From positions 248,001 through 312,000 of the forward strand of contig NZ_BONF01000008.1 in assembly GCF_016862575.1 (NCBI RefSeq): a stretch of DNA of 64,000 nt, read 5' to 3'. Shown here one piece after another: positions 1 through 7,304 of this stretch; positions within the stretch are counted from its first letter, which is position 1; each line of letters begins with the position of its first letter. The translations under genes and the position numbers were made by a program. The notes beneath the pieces were generated by a model, which saw nothing but the letters and a program-made list of their open reading frames with translations, was not told where the DNA came from and did not search any database. The DNA comes from Catellatospora bangladeshensis (GTDB lineage Bacteria > Actinomycetota > Actinomycetes > Mycobacteriales > Micromonosporaceae).

Positions 1-632
1 ACCCGGTCGGGCCAGCCGGGCCAGTCCATGTCCACCAGGTCGTCCGGGCGGAACGTGGTGATCACGCGCCCACCGGGGCCGCCCCAGCCGTCCGCCGCGA
101 GCTTCGCGTGGCGGGACAGGTCGTCCAGCGGCGACTCGGTGGTGGCCAGCACCTCCAGGTTGAACCGCTGGAACAGCGCGCGCGGCCGGTACTGCGGCTC
201 GGCCAGCTTCGCGGCCAGCTCGTCGTAGACCCGGTCCGCCGTCTGCCCGTTGAACGGGGTCTCGATGCCGAAGACCGTGCGGAAGGTCTGCTCCAGCCAC
301 AGCCGCGACGGCGTGCCCCGGAACAGGTGCCAGTTCTCGGCCAGGCGGCGCCAGATCAGGCGCGGATCGGTCTCCGACTCGCCGCCGTCGATCCGCGGCA
401 CGCCCAGCTCGCTCGGCGGGATGCCCTGGCTGAGCAGCATCCGGGTGACGTAGTGGTCGGGCACCACGATCAGCCGCGCCGGGTCCGGGAACGGCGCGTC
501 GTCGGCCAGGATGCCCGGGTCCACGTGACCGTGCGGGCTGATCAGCGGCAGGTTCCGCGCGTGCGTGTACAGCTCGCGGGCGATCGCCCGGGTGCGCGCC
601 TCCGCCGGGAACAGCAGGTCGTCCACGGTCAC
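1..632 (-). CDS. uxaC: Glucuronate isomerase (UxaC), C-terminus cut by the window edge
   Basis: Isomerises D-glucuronate to D-fructuronate (or galacturonate to tagaturonate), the first cytoplasmic step of uronate breakdown. About 210 N-terminal codons are present, with no stop before base 1. The translation begins VTVDDLLFPAEARTRAIARE, followed by LISPHGHVDP (the metal-binding His-x-His of this amidohydrolase-fold family), PDHYVTRMLLSQGI, and RFNLEVLATTESPLDDL, which is characteristic of UxaC. The GTG start overlaps the TGA of the upstream oxidoreductase by 4 bases (GTGA at 629-632), so translation is probably coupled. It belongs to the left arm of a divergent sugar-acid locus opposite a LacI regulator. 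The family call is confident; substrate choice between glucuronate and galacturonate is not resolved. Confidence 0.85.
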   Translation of the reverse strand, partial: MTVDDLLFPAEARTRAIARELYTHARNLPLISPHGHVDPGILADDAPFPDPARLIVVPDHYVTRMLLSQGIPPSELGVPRIDGGESETDPRLIWRRLAENWHLFRGTPSRLWLEQTFRTVFGIETPFNGQTADRVYDELAAKLAEPQYRPRALFQRFNLEVLATTESPLDDLSRHAKLAADGWGGPGGRVITTFRPDDLVDMDWPGWPDR

Positions 633-1942
633 TCCCATTCTGAAAGATCGAGCAGGGCGGCCACGTCCACGCTGCGCCCGGAGGCGATCGAGGCGTTGGC
701 GGCCAGACCGGTCAGCAGCGAGCGCGCGCCGTCGAGCGCCGTGGCCGAGCGGTGCAGCGGGTCGGTGTCGCCGTTGAAGAGCACCCCGGTCATCCGGGCG
801 TCCGCGCCGCCGTGCCCCTGCCGGTCGTACGCGGCGACGGGCACGTCCACCGGCGGCTCCCAGTAGCGGCGCAGGCGCAGCGAGACGCCGCCCTGCTCGG
901 CGGCGGCCTCCACGCCGTGCAGCGCCGCCGAGTGCCCCTTGACCGCGCCGGCCACCCCCGGCGCGACGTGGTCGGACTCGACGATCTCCAGCTCCAGGCG
1001 GCCCCGGCTGCCGTTGAAGGCGATCCGGTAGCCCTCCCAGGGCGCGTACGCGGTGAGGTGGTAGCTCATCGTCGCGCCGGAGGCGTAGCGGACCAGCACC
1101 GCCATGTCGTCCTCGATGTCGGTGCCGGGAGCGAACACGTTGACGTCGCGGTGGTAGCCGTCGTGCCGCTCGGCGTCGAGGTACAGCTCGGCGAGGTTCG
1201 GGTTGTCCGCCAGGTGCAGCGCGAACGGGTCGCCCTGCGCCTCCGGGGAGCCGTGGGCGCGGGTGTAGTCGCGGGCGTAGCCGTGGCGGGCGCCGTCCGC
1301 GCCGTACAGGAACAGCCGTCCCTCGGCGGTGACCCGCACCGGGGTGCTGCCCAGCCACCAGTTGACCAGGTCGAAGTGGTGCGTCGCCTTGTGCACCAGC
1401 AGGCCGCCGGAGTGCGCCCGGTCGCGGTGCCAGCGGCGGAAGTAGTCCGCGCCGTGCCGCACGTCGAGCAGCCACTCGAAGTGCACCGAGCCGATCTCGC
1501 CGATGGCGCCCTCCGCCAGCAGCGTGCGCACCTGCTCGTGCACCGGGTGGAAGCGGTAGTTGAAGGCGACCTTGACGTCGCCGCCGGTGCGCCGCACGGC
1601 CTCCAGGATGCGGCGGCACTTCGGCACGTCGACCGTCATCGGCTTCTCGGTGACCACGGCGCAGCCGGCGTCGAGCGCCGCCACGATGTACTCGTCGTGG
1701 GTCGCGTCGACGCTGCACACCACGAGCGTGTCGACGCGCTCCTCGGCCAGCATCTTCGGCACGGCTGCGGCGTCGTATGCGACAGCGGGCGGCGCGCCCG
1801 CGGCCTGCAGCCGGCGCTGCTGCGCGGCGATCCGTGCGGGGTTGACGTCGGCGAGCGCCACCAGCTCGCCGTACCGGGTCAGGACCTGCGCGAACATCTG
1901 CGCACGAGCCCCGGTCCCCACGATCGCGTACCGCGTGGTCAT
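629..1942 (-). CDS. Gfo/Idh/MocA-family NAD(P)-dependent oxidoreductase
   Basis: 437 residues. The N-terminal Rossmann fold starts MTTRYAIVGTGARAQMFAQV (glycine-rich nucleotide loop) and contains the EKPMTVDV segment, whose EKP lysine is the family hallmark. The remainder is the alpha/beta dimerisation and substrate domain, with a DYTRAH/DPFALHLADNPNLAELYL region typical of the longer members. AGGAGG precedes the ATG by about four bases. It is the first gene of a leftward pair with uxaC, with a 4-base overlap, divergent from a LacI regulator across operators at 1966-1979 and 2118-2129. A role in oxidising or epimerising a sugar acid or uronide-derived sugar is inferred from context; the actual substrate cannot be read from sequence. 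Confidence 0.85.
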   Translation of the reverse strand: MTTRYAIVGTGARAQMFAQVLTRYGELVALADVNPARIAAQQRRLQAAGAPPAVAYDAAAVPKMLAEERVDTLVVCSVDATHDEYIVAALDAGCAVVTEKPMTVDVPKCRRILEAVRRTGGDVKVAFNYRFHPVHEQVRTLLAEGAIGEIGSVHFEWLLDVRHGADYFRRWHRDRAHSGGLLVHKATHHFDLVNWWLGSTPVRVTAEGRLFLYGADGARHGYARDYTRAHGSPEAQGDPFALHLADNPNLAELYLDAERHDGYHRDVNVFAPGTDIEDDMAVLVRYASGATMSYHLTAYAPWEGYRIAFNGSRGRLELEIVESDHVAPGVAGAVKGHSAALHGVEAAAEQGGVSLRLRRYWEPPVDVPVAAYDRQGHGGADARMTGVLFNGDTDPLHRSATALDGARSLLTGLAANASIASGRSVDVAALLDLSEWE

Positions 1943-1965
1943 CCGGCCTCCTGGGCCTCAGGGAC

Positions 1966-1979
1966 TACAAACGTTTGCA
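1966..1979. promoter_or_regulatory. LacI-family operator, proximal to the oxidoreductase
   Basis: The core CAAACGTTTG (1968-1977) is a perfect palindrome with a central CG, the classic LacI/PurR-family half-site layout. It lies about 25 bases upstream of the oxidoreductase start, where a bound repressor would block the leftward transcript. The neighbouring LacI gene is the obvious candidate regulator (inference). Confidence 0.7.
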
Positions 1980-2117
1980 GCAGAACTAACCATCGCGTTT
2001 CGATCGCGTCAATGGGCGTACCAGAATCAGCCTTGATTGTCCTAATTTTTACCCCCACGAAGGCGCGCAAGGTCCACTGTCGAAACCGGATCGTCATATT
2101 CGACCGTTGACAGAGGC

Positions 2118-2129
2118 GCAACCGTTTGC
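2118..2129. promoter_or_regulatory. LacI-family operator, proximal to the LacI gene
   Basis: GCAACCGTTTGC is a 10-of-12 match to a CG-centred palindrome and resembles the site at 1968-1977. It lies about 60 bases upstream of the lacI-type start. The two sites are about 150 bp centre to centre, compatible with looping or with separate control of the two divergent transcripts. Confidence 0.55.
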
Positions 2130-2187
2130 ATCTAATGGGTGACCACCGTGATAGCCACCACAGGCCCGTGTCCACAGAGGAGCGCAG

Positions 2188-3234
2188 GTGCCGGCCACAA
2201 TCCGCGACGTCGCCCGAGCAAGTGGCGTGCACGTCTCCACCGTGTCGCGTGCGTTCAGTGCACCGCACCTGGTGAACGCCGAGACCCGGGCGCACGTCCT
2301 CGCGGCGGCCGAAGAGCTCGGCTACCGCCCCAACCGGGCGGCCCGCGCGCTCATCACCGGGCGCACCCACAACATCGGGCTGATCGTGGCGGACATCGCC
2401 AACCCGTTCTTCCCGCCGCTCATCAAGGCGGCGGAGAGCCATGCGCGCGGCCGTGACTACCACGTCTTCGTCGCCGACACCAACGAGGACGCCGGCGTCG
2501 AGGAGGAGCTGGTGCTCGCCCTCGCCAAGCAGGTGGACGGCGTGCTGCTGTGCAGCCCGCGCATGAGCAACACCCAGATCGAGCAGCTGTCCCGCGAGGT
2601 CCCGCTGGTCGTGGTCAACCGGCCGGTGCCGGGCCTGCCCGCGGTCGTCATGGACGTCGCGCAGGGCGCCCGCCTGGCCGTCGAGCACCTGGTGAGCCTC
2701 GGCCACCGCTCGATCGCGCTGCTGGGCGGCCCGCGCGGCTCGTGGACCAACCGGGAGATCCGCCGGTCGGCCACCCTGGCCGCCCGCACCGCCGGGGCCG
2801 AGCTGGTGGTCGTCGGCCCCAACCCACCCACCGAGGAGAGCGGGTCGGCCGCGGCCGACGCCGTGCTGCGGGCCGGCGTCAGCGCCGTGCTCGCGTACAA
2901 CGACCTCATGGCCGTGGGCCTCATCGACGCGCTCGACCACCGCGGGGTCAAGGTCCCGGATCAGATCAGCGTCGTCGGAATAGACGACACCGCACTGAGC
3001 CGGCGCACCCGCCCCATGTTGACGACGGTGGCCACCCCTACGGCGGCCGCCGGACGGGCGGCCGTCGACATGCTGCTCCAGCATGGCGACGACCGCCGCA
3101 CCACCGCACTGGTAACGCTCCAGACCGAGTTGGTCATCCGCGACTCGTCAGGCCCGGGCCCGCATCGCACTGCGGGCCCGGGCGGACGGCACCAGCCGCC
3201 CGTTGACGGTGTCGCTTCCGAGAGCAGGGAGTGA
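2188..3234 (+). CDS. LacI-family transcriptional regulator
   Basis: 348 residues. The N-terminal LacI helix-turn-helix is plain: ATIRDVARASGVHVSTVSRAF, then the hinge helix region NRAARALITGRT. A periplasmic-binding-protein-like effector domain follows (IGLIVADIANPFFPPLIKAAE, later DQISVVGIDDTALSRR). The GTG start follows a GAGGAGCGCAG ribosome site. The last 25-30 residues (after VIRDSS) are a proline/glycine-rich tail beyond the usual family end and overlap a strong hairpin at 3152-3183. It lies between the divergent uxaC arm and the ABC importer it probably controls, with CG-centred operators in its own promoter. The inducer is likely a uronate or oligosaccharide (inference). Confidence 0.9.
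   Translation: MPATIRDVARASGVHVSTVSRAFSAPHLVNAETRAHVLAAAEELGYRPNRAARALITGRTHNIGLIVADIANPFFPPLIKAAESHARGRDYHVFVADTNEDAGVEEELVLALAKQVDGVLLCSPRMSNTQIEQLSREVPLVVVNRPVPGLPAVVMDVAQGARLAVEHLVSLGHRSIALLGGPRGSWTNREIRRSATLAARTAGAELVVVGPNPPTEESGSAAADAVLRAGVSAVLAYNDLMAVGLIDALDHRGVKVPDQISVVGIDDTALSRRTRPMLTTVATPTAAAGRAAVDMLLQHGDDRRTTALVTLQTELVIRDSSGPGPHRTAGPGGRHQPPVDGVASESRE
3152..3183 (+). terminator. Strong hairpin in the 3' end of the LacI gene
   Basis: A 13-bp perfect GC stem (3152-3164 with 3171-3183) with a 6-base loop lies inside the last codons of the LacI reading frame, about 50 bases before the binding-protein gene. No T-run follows. It may act as a partial terminator, or as an RNA-stability or translation element separating regulator from transporter expression. 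Confidence 0.55.
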
Positions 3235-3239
3235 AAGCT

Positions 3240-4601
3240 ATGCACCCAGCGACACCCGCGCCGGCCGACCAGCCGGCGCAGCTCCACGGTAGCCTGCCGG
3301 CGGGCGGCATGAATCGCCGCCACCTGCTGCGTATGCTCGCCGGAACGGCTATCGCCGTGCCCGCGGCCGGCCTGCTGGCCGCCTGCGGCGAGGAGGAGCC
3401 GGCGGCGGACCCGAACGCGCCGGTCAACATCTCCTTCTTCTGGTGGGGCGGCGAGGCCCGCGCCAAGCTCACCGAAGAGGCGCTGAAGCTCTACATGAGC
3501 AAGCACCCGAACGTCACGATCACGCCCACCTGGCAGGCGTTCACCGGCTACTACGACAAGCTCGCCACCATCGCGGCGGGCGGCAACGCGCCGGACATCT
3601 TCCAGATCGACGACAACGGCCTGGCCGAGTACGCCGGCCGCAACGTCACCCTGGACCTGTCCAAGTACACGTCGAGCAACAAGATCGACGTGTCCAAGCA
3701 CCCCGAGAGCCTCACCAAGTACGGCCAGCTCGGCGGCAAGCAGGTGGCCATCGCCACCGGCGAGAACACCCCGGCGATCATCTACGACAAGACCAAGCTG
3801 GGCGAGCTGGGCGTCGAGGCGCCCGCGGTCGGCTGGACGTACGAGCAGATCATCGCCTGGGGCCAGGGCATCACCACCAAGTCCGGCGGCAAGTACTGGG
3901 GCCTGATGGACCCGAGCTCGGACTACAAGGCGCTGTGGCTGTGGCTGCGCGCCCAGGGCAAGGAGTTCTACGACGGCCCGAAGCTCGCCTTCACCGAGGG
4001 CGACCTGGTCGGCTGGTTCAAGCTGTGGGTGGACGCGCGGGCCAAGGGCGCGATCCCGCCGGCCGACGTCTGCCACGAGGCGGTCACCGGCAGCGTCGCC
4101 ACCCAGCTCGTGGTGACCAAGAAGGCCGCCGTGTCGTTCATGTGGTCCAACCAGCTCTCCGAGATGCAGAAGGCCACCAAGAACGACCTGGCCATGACGG
4201 CATACCCGGGCGACCCGAAGGGCCAGTGGGCGCGCGCGTCGACGTACTGGGCCGCCTCGCGCACCACCAAGTCCCCGGACGTGGTGGCCGACATCATCAA
4301 CTTCCTGGTCAACGACGTGGAGGCCGGCAAGATCCTGGGTGTGGACCGGGGCCTGCCGAACAACCTCGACGTCCGCAAGGCGGTCTCCGACGCGCTGACC
4401 GACCAGAAGATGAAGGACACGGTCGCCTTCGAGAACGAGATCACGCCGAAGTTCGGCCCGGCCCCCGCGCCGCCGCCGAAGGGCCACAGCGGCCTGCGCA
4501 ACACGCTGCGCGACATCGCCGAGACGGTGGCGTACGGCAAGCAGACCCCCGAGGCCGCCGCCAAGCAGTTCTTCACCGAGGCCACCGCCGCCCTGGCGTG
4601 A
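3240..4601 (+). CDS. ABC sugar-importer solute-binding lipoprotein (CUT1 family)
   Basis: Extracellular lipid-anchored receptor of a CUT1 carbohydrate importer. The signal peptide contains a twin-arginine-like NRRHLLRM and a lipobox LLAAC. The mature part reads as a family-1 binding protein (VNISFFWWGGEARAKLTEEALKLY, GNAPDIFQIDDNGLAEYAG, TYWAASRTTKSPDVVADIINFLV). AGGGAG at 3226-3231 sits 8 bases before the ATG chosen here. A GTG at 3231 overlaps the lacI stop, and ATG 3309 (MNRRHLL) is a third option giving a more typical short signal peptide. Two permease genes follow after a strong hairpin at 4659-4692. Control by the upstream LacI protein is likely. Confidence 0.9.
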   Translation: MHPATPAPADQPAQLHGSLPAGGMNRRHLLRMLAGTAIAVPAAGLLAACGEEEPAADPNAPVNISFFWWGGEARAKLTEEALKLYMSKHPNVTITPTWQAFTGYYDKLATIAAGGNAPDIFQIDDNGLAEYAGRNVTLDLSKYTSSNKIDVSKHPESLTKYGQLGGKQVAIATGENTPAIIYDKTKLGELGVEAPAVGWTYEQIIAWGQGITTKSGGKYWGLMDPSSDYKALWLWLRAQGKEFYDGPKLAFTEGDLVGWFKLWVDARAKGAIPPADVCHEAVTGSVATQLVVTKKAAVSFMWSNQLSEMQKATKNDLAMTAYPGDPKGQWARASTYWAASRTTKSPDVVADIINFLVNDVEAGKILGVDRGLPNNLDVRKAVSDALTDQKMKDTVAFENEITPKFGPAPAPPPKGHSGLRNTLRDIAETVAYGKQTPEAAAKQFFTEATAALA

Positions 4602-4658
4602 CCCGGCCCGCCGCACCTGTACCGCAGCTCTGACGGACACCACCCTCGCCAGGAACGC

Positions 4659-4692
4659 CGTGGCCGCAACTCCTTCCCGAGTTGCGGCCACG
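4659..4692 (+). terminator. Intercistronic hairpin between binding-protein and permease genes
   Basis: A 14-bp perfect stem (4659-4672 with 4679-4692) has a 6-base loop and no T-run. Hairpins at this point in CUT1 operons commonly protect the binding-protein message or attenuate read-through, so the receptor is made in excess over the membrane subunits. That function is inferred here. Confidence 0.6.
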
Positions 4693-4741
4693 CGTCCGAG
4701 AGGGGCCCACCCACGTATCACAACCTGGAAGGGGACCGCGC

Positions 4742-5725
4742 GTGGCGCTCACCACGGCTTCCCGACCGGCCCTCACGGCCGCTGCGCCCACGCCGCCGCC
4801 GAAAAGGGGCCGGCGAAAGAATTATGCCTCCCGCCGCCAGGAGGGCCTGGCGGGCTATGTCTTCCTCTCCCCGTGGCTGATCGGCCTGATGGCCATCACC
4901 GCGTTCCCCATGCTCTTCTCGCTGTACCTGAGCTTCACCAACTACGACATCCTGTCGAGCTGGGAGTTCGTGGAGTGGGTCGGCTTCGACAACTACAAGA
5001 AGATCTTCACCGGTGATCCGATCTTCTGGAAGTCGGTGCGGGTCACCCTCACCTACGGCCTGATCGCGATCCCGCTGAAGCTCGCCGCCTCCCTGGGCGT
5101 CGCGCTGCTGCTCAACCGCGAGCGGCGCGGGGTCGGCCTGTTCCGCAGCATGTTCTACCTGCCGTCGCTGCTCGGCGGCTCGGTGGCGCTGGCCCTGGTC
5201 TGGGTCGCCATGTTCAACGGCGAGGGCTCCTTCAACGCCTTCCTCGGCCTGTTCGGCATCGAGGGCAAGCCGTGGATCAACGACCCGGACTGGGCCCTGG
5301 AGACCCTGATGGTGCTCACCATCTGGCAGTTCGGCGCCCCCATGGTGATCTTCCTGGCCGGCCTCAAGCAGGTCCCCAGCGAGCTGTACGAGGCCGCATC
5401 GGTGGACGGGGCCAGCAAGGTCCGGCAGTTCTTCCACATCACGCTGCCGATGCTGTCGCCGGTGATCTTCTTCAACCTGGTGCTGGAGACCATCAACGGC
5501 TTCCAGGGCTTCACCTCGGCCTTCGTCATCAGCAACGGCACCGGCGGGCCGGTGTACTCCACCAAGCTCTACACCCTGCACATCTACGACAAGGCGTTCA
5601 CCGACTTCCAGATGGGCTACTCGTCGGCCCTGGCCTGGATCTTCCTGGCCGCGATCGGCCTGATCACGGTGGTCTTCTTCAGCACCGGCAAGTTCTGGGT
5701 GCACTACTCGGACGGAGAGAACTGA
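4742..5725 (+). CDS. CUT1 ABC importer permease, MalF/UgpA-like
   Basis: 327 residues. After a basic cytoplasmic N-terminus (KRGRRKNYASRRQEG) there are about six membrane helices. The EAA loop that contacts the ATPase reads YEAASVDGASKVRQFFHITL. The start GTG 4742 is chosen because GGAAGGGG ends 7 bases upstream; a longer frame opens earlier but lacks a ribosome site and overlaps the hairpin. The TGA overlaps the next permease ATG by one base (TGATG). It forms a heterodimeric channel with the next product. No ATPase gene is adjacent, so a shared MsiK-like ATPase is implied. Confidence 0.92.
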   Translation: MALTTASRPALTAAAPTPPPKRGRRKNYASRRQEGLAGYVFLSPWLIGLMAITAFPMLFSLYLSFTNYDILSSWEFVEWVGFDNYKKIFTGDPIFWKSVRVTLTYGLIAIPLKLAASLGVALLLNRERRGVGLFRSMFYLPSLLGGSVALALVWVAMFNGEGSFNAFLGLFGIEGKPWINDPDWALETLMVLTIWQFGAPMVIFLAGLKQVPSELYEAASVDGASKVRQFFHITLPMLSPVIFFNLVLETINGFQGFTSAFVISNGTGGPVYSTKLYTLHIYDKAFTDFQMGYSSALAWIFLAAIGLITVVFFSTGKFWVHYSDGEN

Positions 5726-6558
5726 TGGCCCGCGTCCGTGGCTGGCTGCGCGTGCTCGCCCTGCTGGGCGTGCTCGCCGTCGTGCTGTACCCGCTCGTCT
5801 GGGTGCTGGGCTCGTCGCTGAAGTCGCCGACCGAGATCACCAGCAACCTGTCCGTGTGGCCGGAGGAGCTGACCTGGTCCAACTACTCGGACGGCTGGAA
5901 CTACATCCCCGGCCTCAGCTTCACCACGTTCATCACGAACAGCCTGGTGATCTCGCTCGCGACGGTGGTGGCCAACGCGCTGAGCTGCCTGGTCACCGCG
6001 TACGCGTTCGCGCGGCTGAAGTTCCGGGGCCGCGGCTTCTACTTCGCGCTCATGATCGCCACGCTGCTGCTGCCCGGCCATGTGCTGATCGTGCCGCAGT
6101 ACGTGCTGTTCAACGAGTTCGGCTGGATCGACACCCCGCTACCCCTGATCCTGCCGAAGCTGCTGGCCACCGAGGCGTTCTTCATCTTCCTCATGGTGCA
6201 GTTCATGCGGGGCATCCCGCGGGAGCTGGACGACGCGGCGAAGATCGACGGCTCCGGCCCGTACCGCACGTTCTGGCACGTCATCCTGCCGCTGTCCCGG
6301 CCGGCACTGATCACCACGGCGATCTTCTCGTTCATCTGGACCTGGAACGACTTCTTCACCCAGCTGGTGTACCTGCCCAGCGTGGAGAGCTACACGGTCC
6401 CGGTGGCGCTGCGGCTGTTCATCGACTCCAGCGGGCAGACCTCCATCGGCCCGATGCTGGCCATGTCGGTAGTCTCGCTGCTCCCGGTGTTCCTGTTCTT
6501 CCTCGGCTTCCAGCGCTTCCTGGTCCAGGGCATCAACACGAGCGGACTGAAGGGCTGA
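5725..6558 (+). CDS. CUT1 ABC importer permease, MalG/UgpE-like
   Basis: 277 residues, six predicted membrane helices. The EAA loop LDDAAKIDGSGPYRTFWHVILP is followed by LSRPALITTAIFSFIWTWNDFF, a standard MalG-type C-terminal half. The ATG overlaps the previous stop (TGATG), and GGAGAGA at 5712-5718 is the ribosome site. It is the second membrane subunit of the importer and probably pairs one-to-one with the upstream permease. The DUF624 gene begins 3 bases after its stop, so at least four genes appear to be one transcript. Confidence 0.92.
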   Translation: MARVRGWLRVLALLGVLAVVLYPLVWVLGSSLKSPTEITSNLSVWPEELTWSNYSDGWNYIPGLSFTTFITNSLVISLATVVANALSCLVTAYAFARLKFRGRGFYFALMIATLLLPGHVLIVPQYVLFNEFGWIDTPLPLILPKLLATEAFFIFLMVQFMRGIPRELDDAAKIDGSGPYRTFWHVILPLSRPALITTAIFSFIWTWNDFFTQLVYLPSVESYTVPVALRLFIDSSGQTSIGPMLAMSVVSLLPVFLFFLGFQRFLVQGINTSGLKG

Positions 6559-6561
6559 CCC

Positions 6562-7125
6562 ATGACGGCGACGACCACCACGGACTGGCGCGACACCCTG
6601 CGTGACGCGGCCGACCTCGCCCTGGTCGGCATCGTGGTGACCGTCGCGGCGGTGCCGGTCGTGACGACCGGCGCCGCCGTCGCCGCCGGCGCCGAAGCCG
6701 TGCACCTGCGCTTCGCCGAGGGCCGCTGGCCGGGCATCGGCGACCTGCTGCGCTCCTTCGGCCGCCGGCTGCTCCCCGGCTTCCTGGCCACGCTGGCGGT
6801 GGTCGCCGCCGCGTTGCTGCTCGGCCTGAACCTCTACTGGCTGCGCCAGGGCCTCGCGCCCGGCGGCGCGGCACTGACGGCCGTCACGGTCGCCGCGATC
6901 CTCGCGCTGGCGGGTGCGGTCTGCCTGGCCATCCCTTTCCTGGGCCGGGGGTATGGGTACCTGCGCGCGCTGCGTACCGCGTTCACCCGCCCGAAGCTGA
7001 TCCTGGCCTGCATCGGCGTCCTCGGCATCGCCGCCATGATCGGCTCGATCCTCCCGGTCACCGCACCCCTGCTCGCCGGCTACTTCCTCTTCGCCCTGTA
7101 CACCATCGCCCGCCGCGTCCCCTGA
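6562..7125 (+). CDS. DUF624/YesL-like membrane protein
   Basis: 187 residues with four to five hydrophobic helices (LVGIVVTVAAVPVVTTGAAVAAG; FLATLAVVAAALLLGLNLYW; LTAVTVAAILALAGAVCLAIPF; IGVLGIAAMIGSILPV) and an aromatic FLFALYTIARRVP tail. YesL-type DUF624 proteins recur as the last gene of CUT1 importer operons for complex sugars; their biochemical role is unproven. It starts 3 bases after the permease stop, so co-transcription is near certain. It carries no soluble catalytic motif. The family assignment rests on context plus topology. Confidence 0.7.
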   Translation: MTATTTTDWRDTLRDAADLALVGIVVTVAAVPVVTTGAAVAAGAEAVHLRFAEGRWPGIGDLLRSFGRRLLPGFLATLAVVAAALLLGLNLYWLRQGLAPGGAALTAVTVAAILALAGAVCLAIPFLGRGYGYLRALRTAFTRPKLILACIGVLGIAAMIGSILPVTAPLLAGYFLFALYTIARRVP

Positions 7126-7171
7126 CGCCGCATCGCGTTCCCCCGCCCGGTCGCCTCGCGCCGGGCGGTTT

Positions 7172-7231
7172 GCAGTTTCGGGGAAAGTGCAGTCATCCGA
7201 CGACGCATTCGTGCAGTTTCCCCGAAACTGC
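7172..7231. repeat. 60-nt intergenic inverted repeat (element C)
   Basis: A perfect 15-bp inverted repeat (7172-7186 with 7217-7231; arm GCAGTTTCGGGGAAA) encloses a 30-nt centre. The motif GTGCAG also recurs at both edges of the centre (7187 and 7211). It lies between converging genes and just before a separate terminator. Size and layout match the other palindromic elements of this window, but the arm sequence is different. Confidence 0.75.
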
Positions 7232-7254
7232 GGGCCGCCACTGGGCGTAAAGGG

Positions 7255-7284
7255 GGCGGGCGCCCCGGGAACGGGGCGCCCGCC
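7255..7284. terminator. Bidirectional terminator between DUF624 and cellulase genes
   Basis: A 13-bp perfect stem (7255-7267 with 7272-7284) has a GGAA-type tetraloop. It lies 20 bases beyond the cellulase stop on the minus strand and 130 bases beyond DUF624, so it could serve both converging transcripts. Confidence 0.75.
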
Positions 7285-7304
7285 TGAGGGGTGGCTGAGA
7301 GGGG

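Noticed and set aside
4682-4741. Upstream extension of the first permease gene
   Set aside because: It overlaps the 14-bp hairpin and lacks a ribosome site; GGAAGGGG points to GTG 4742.
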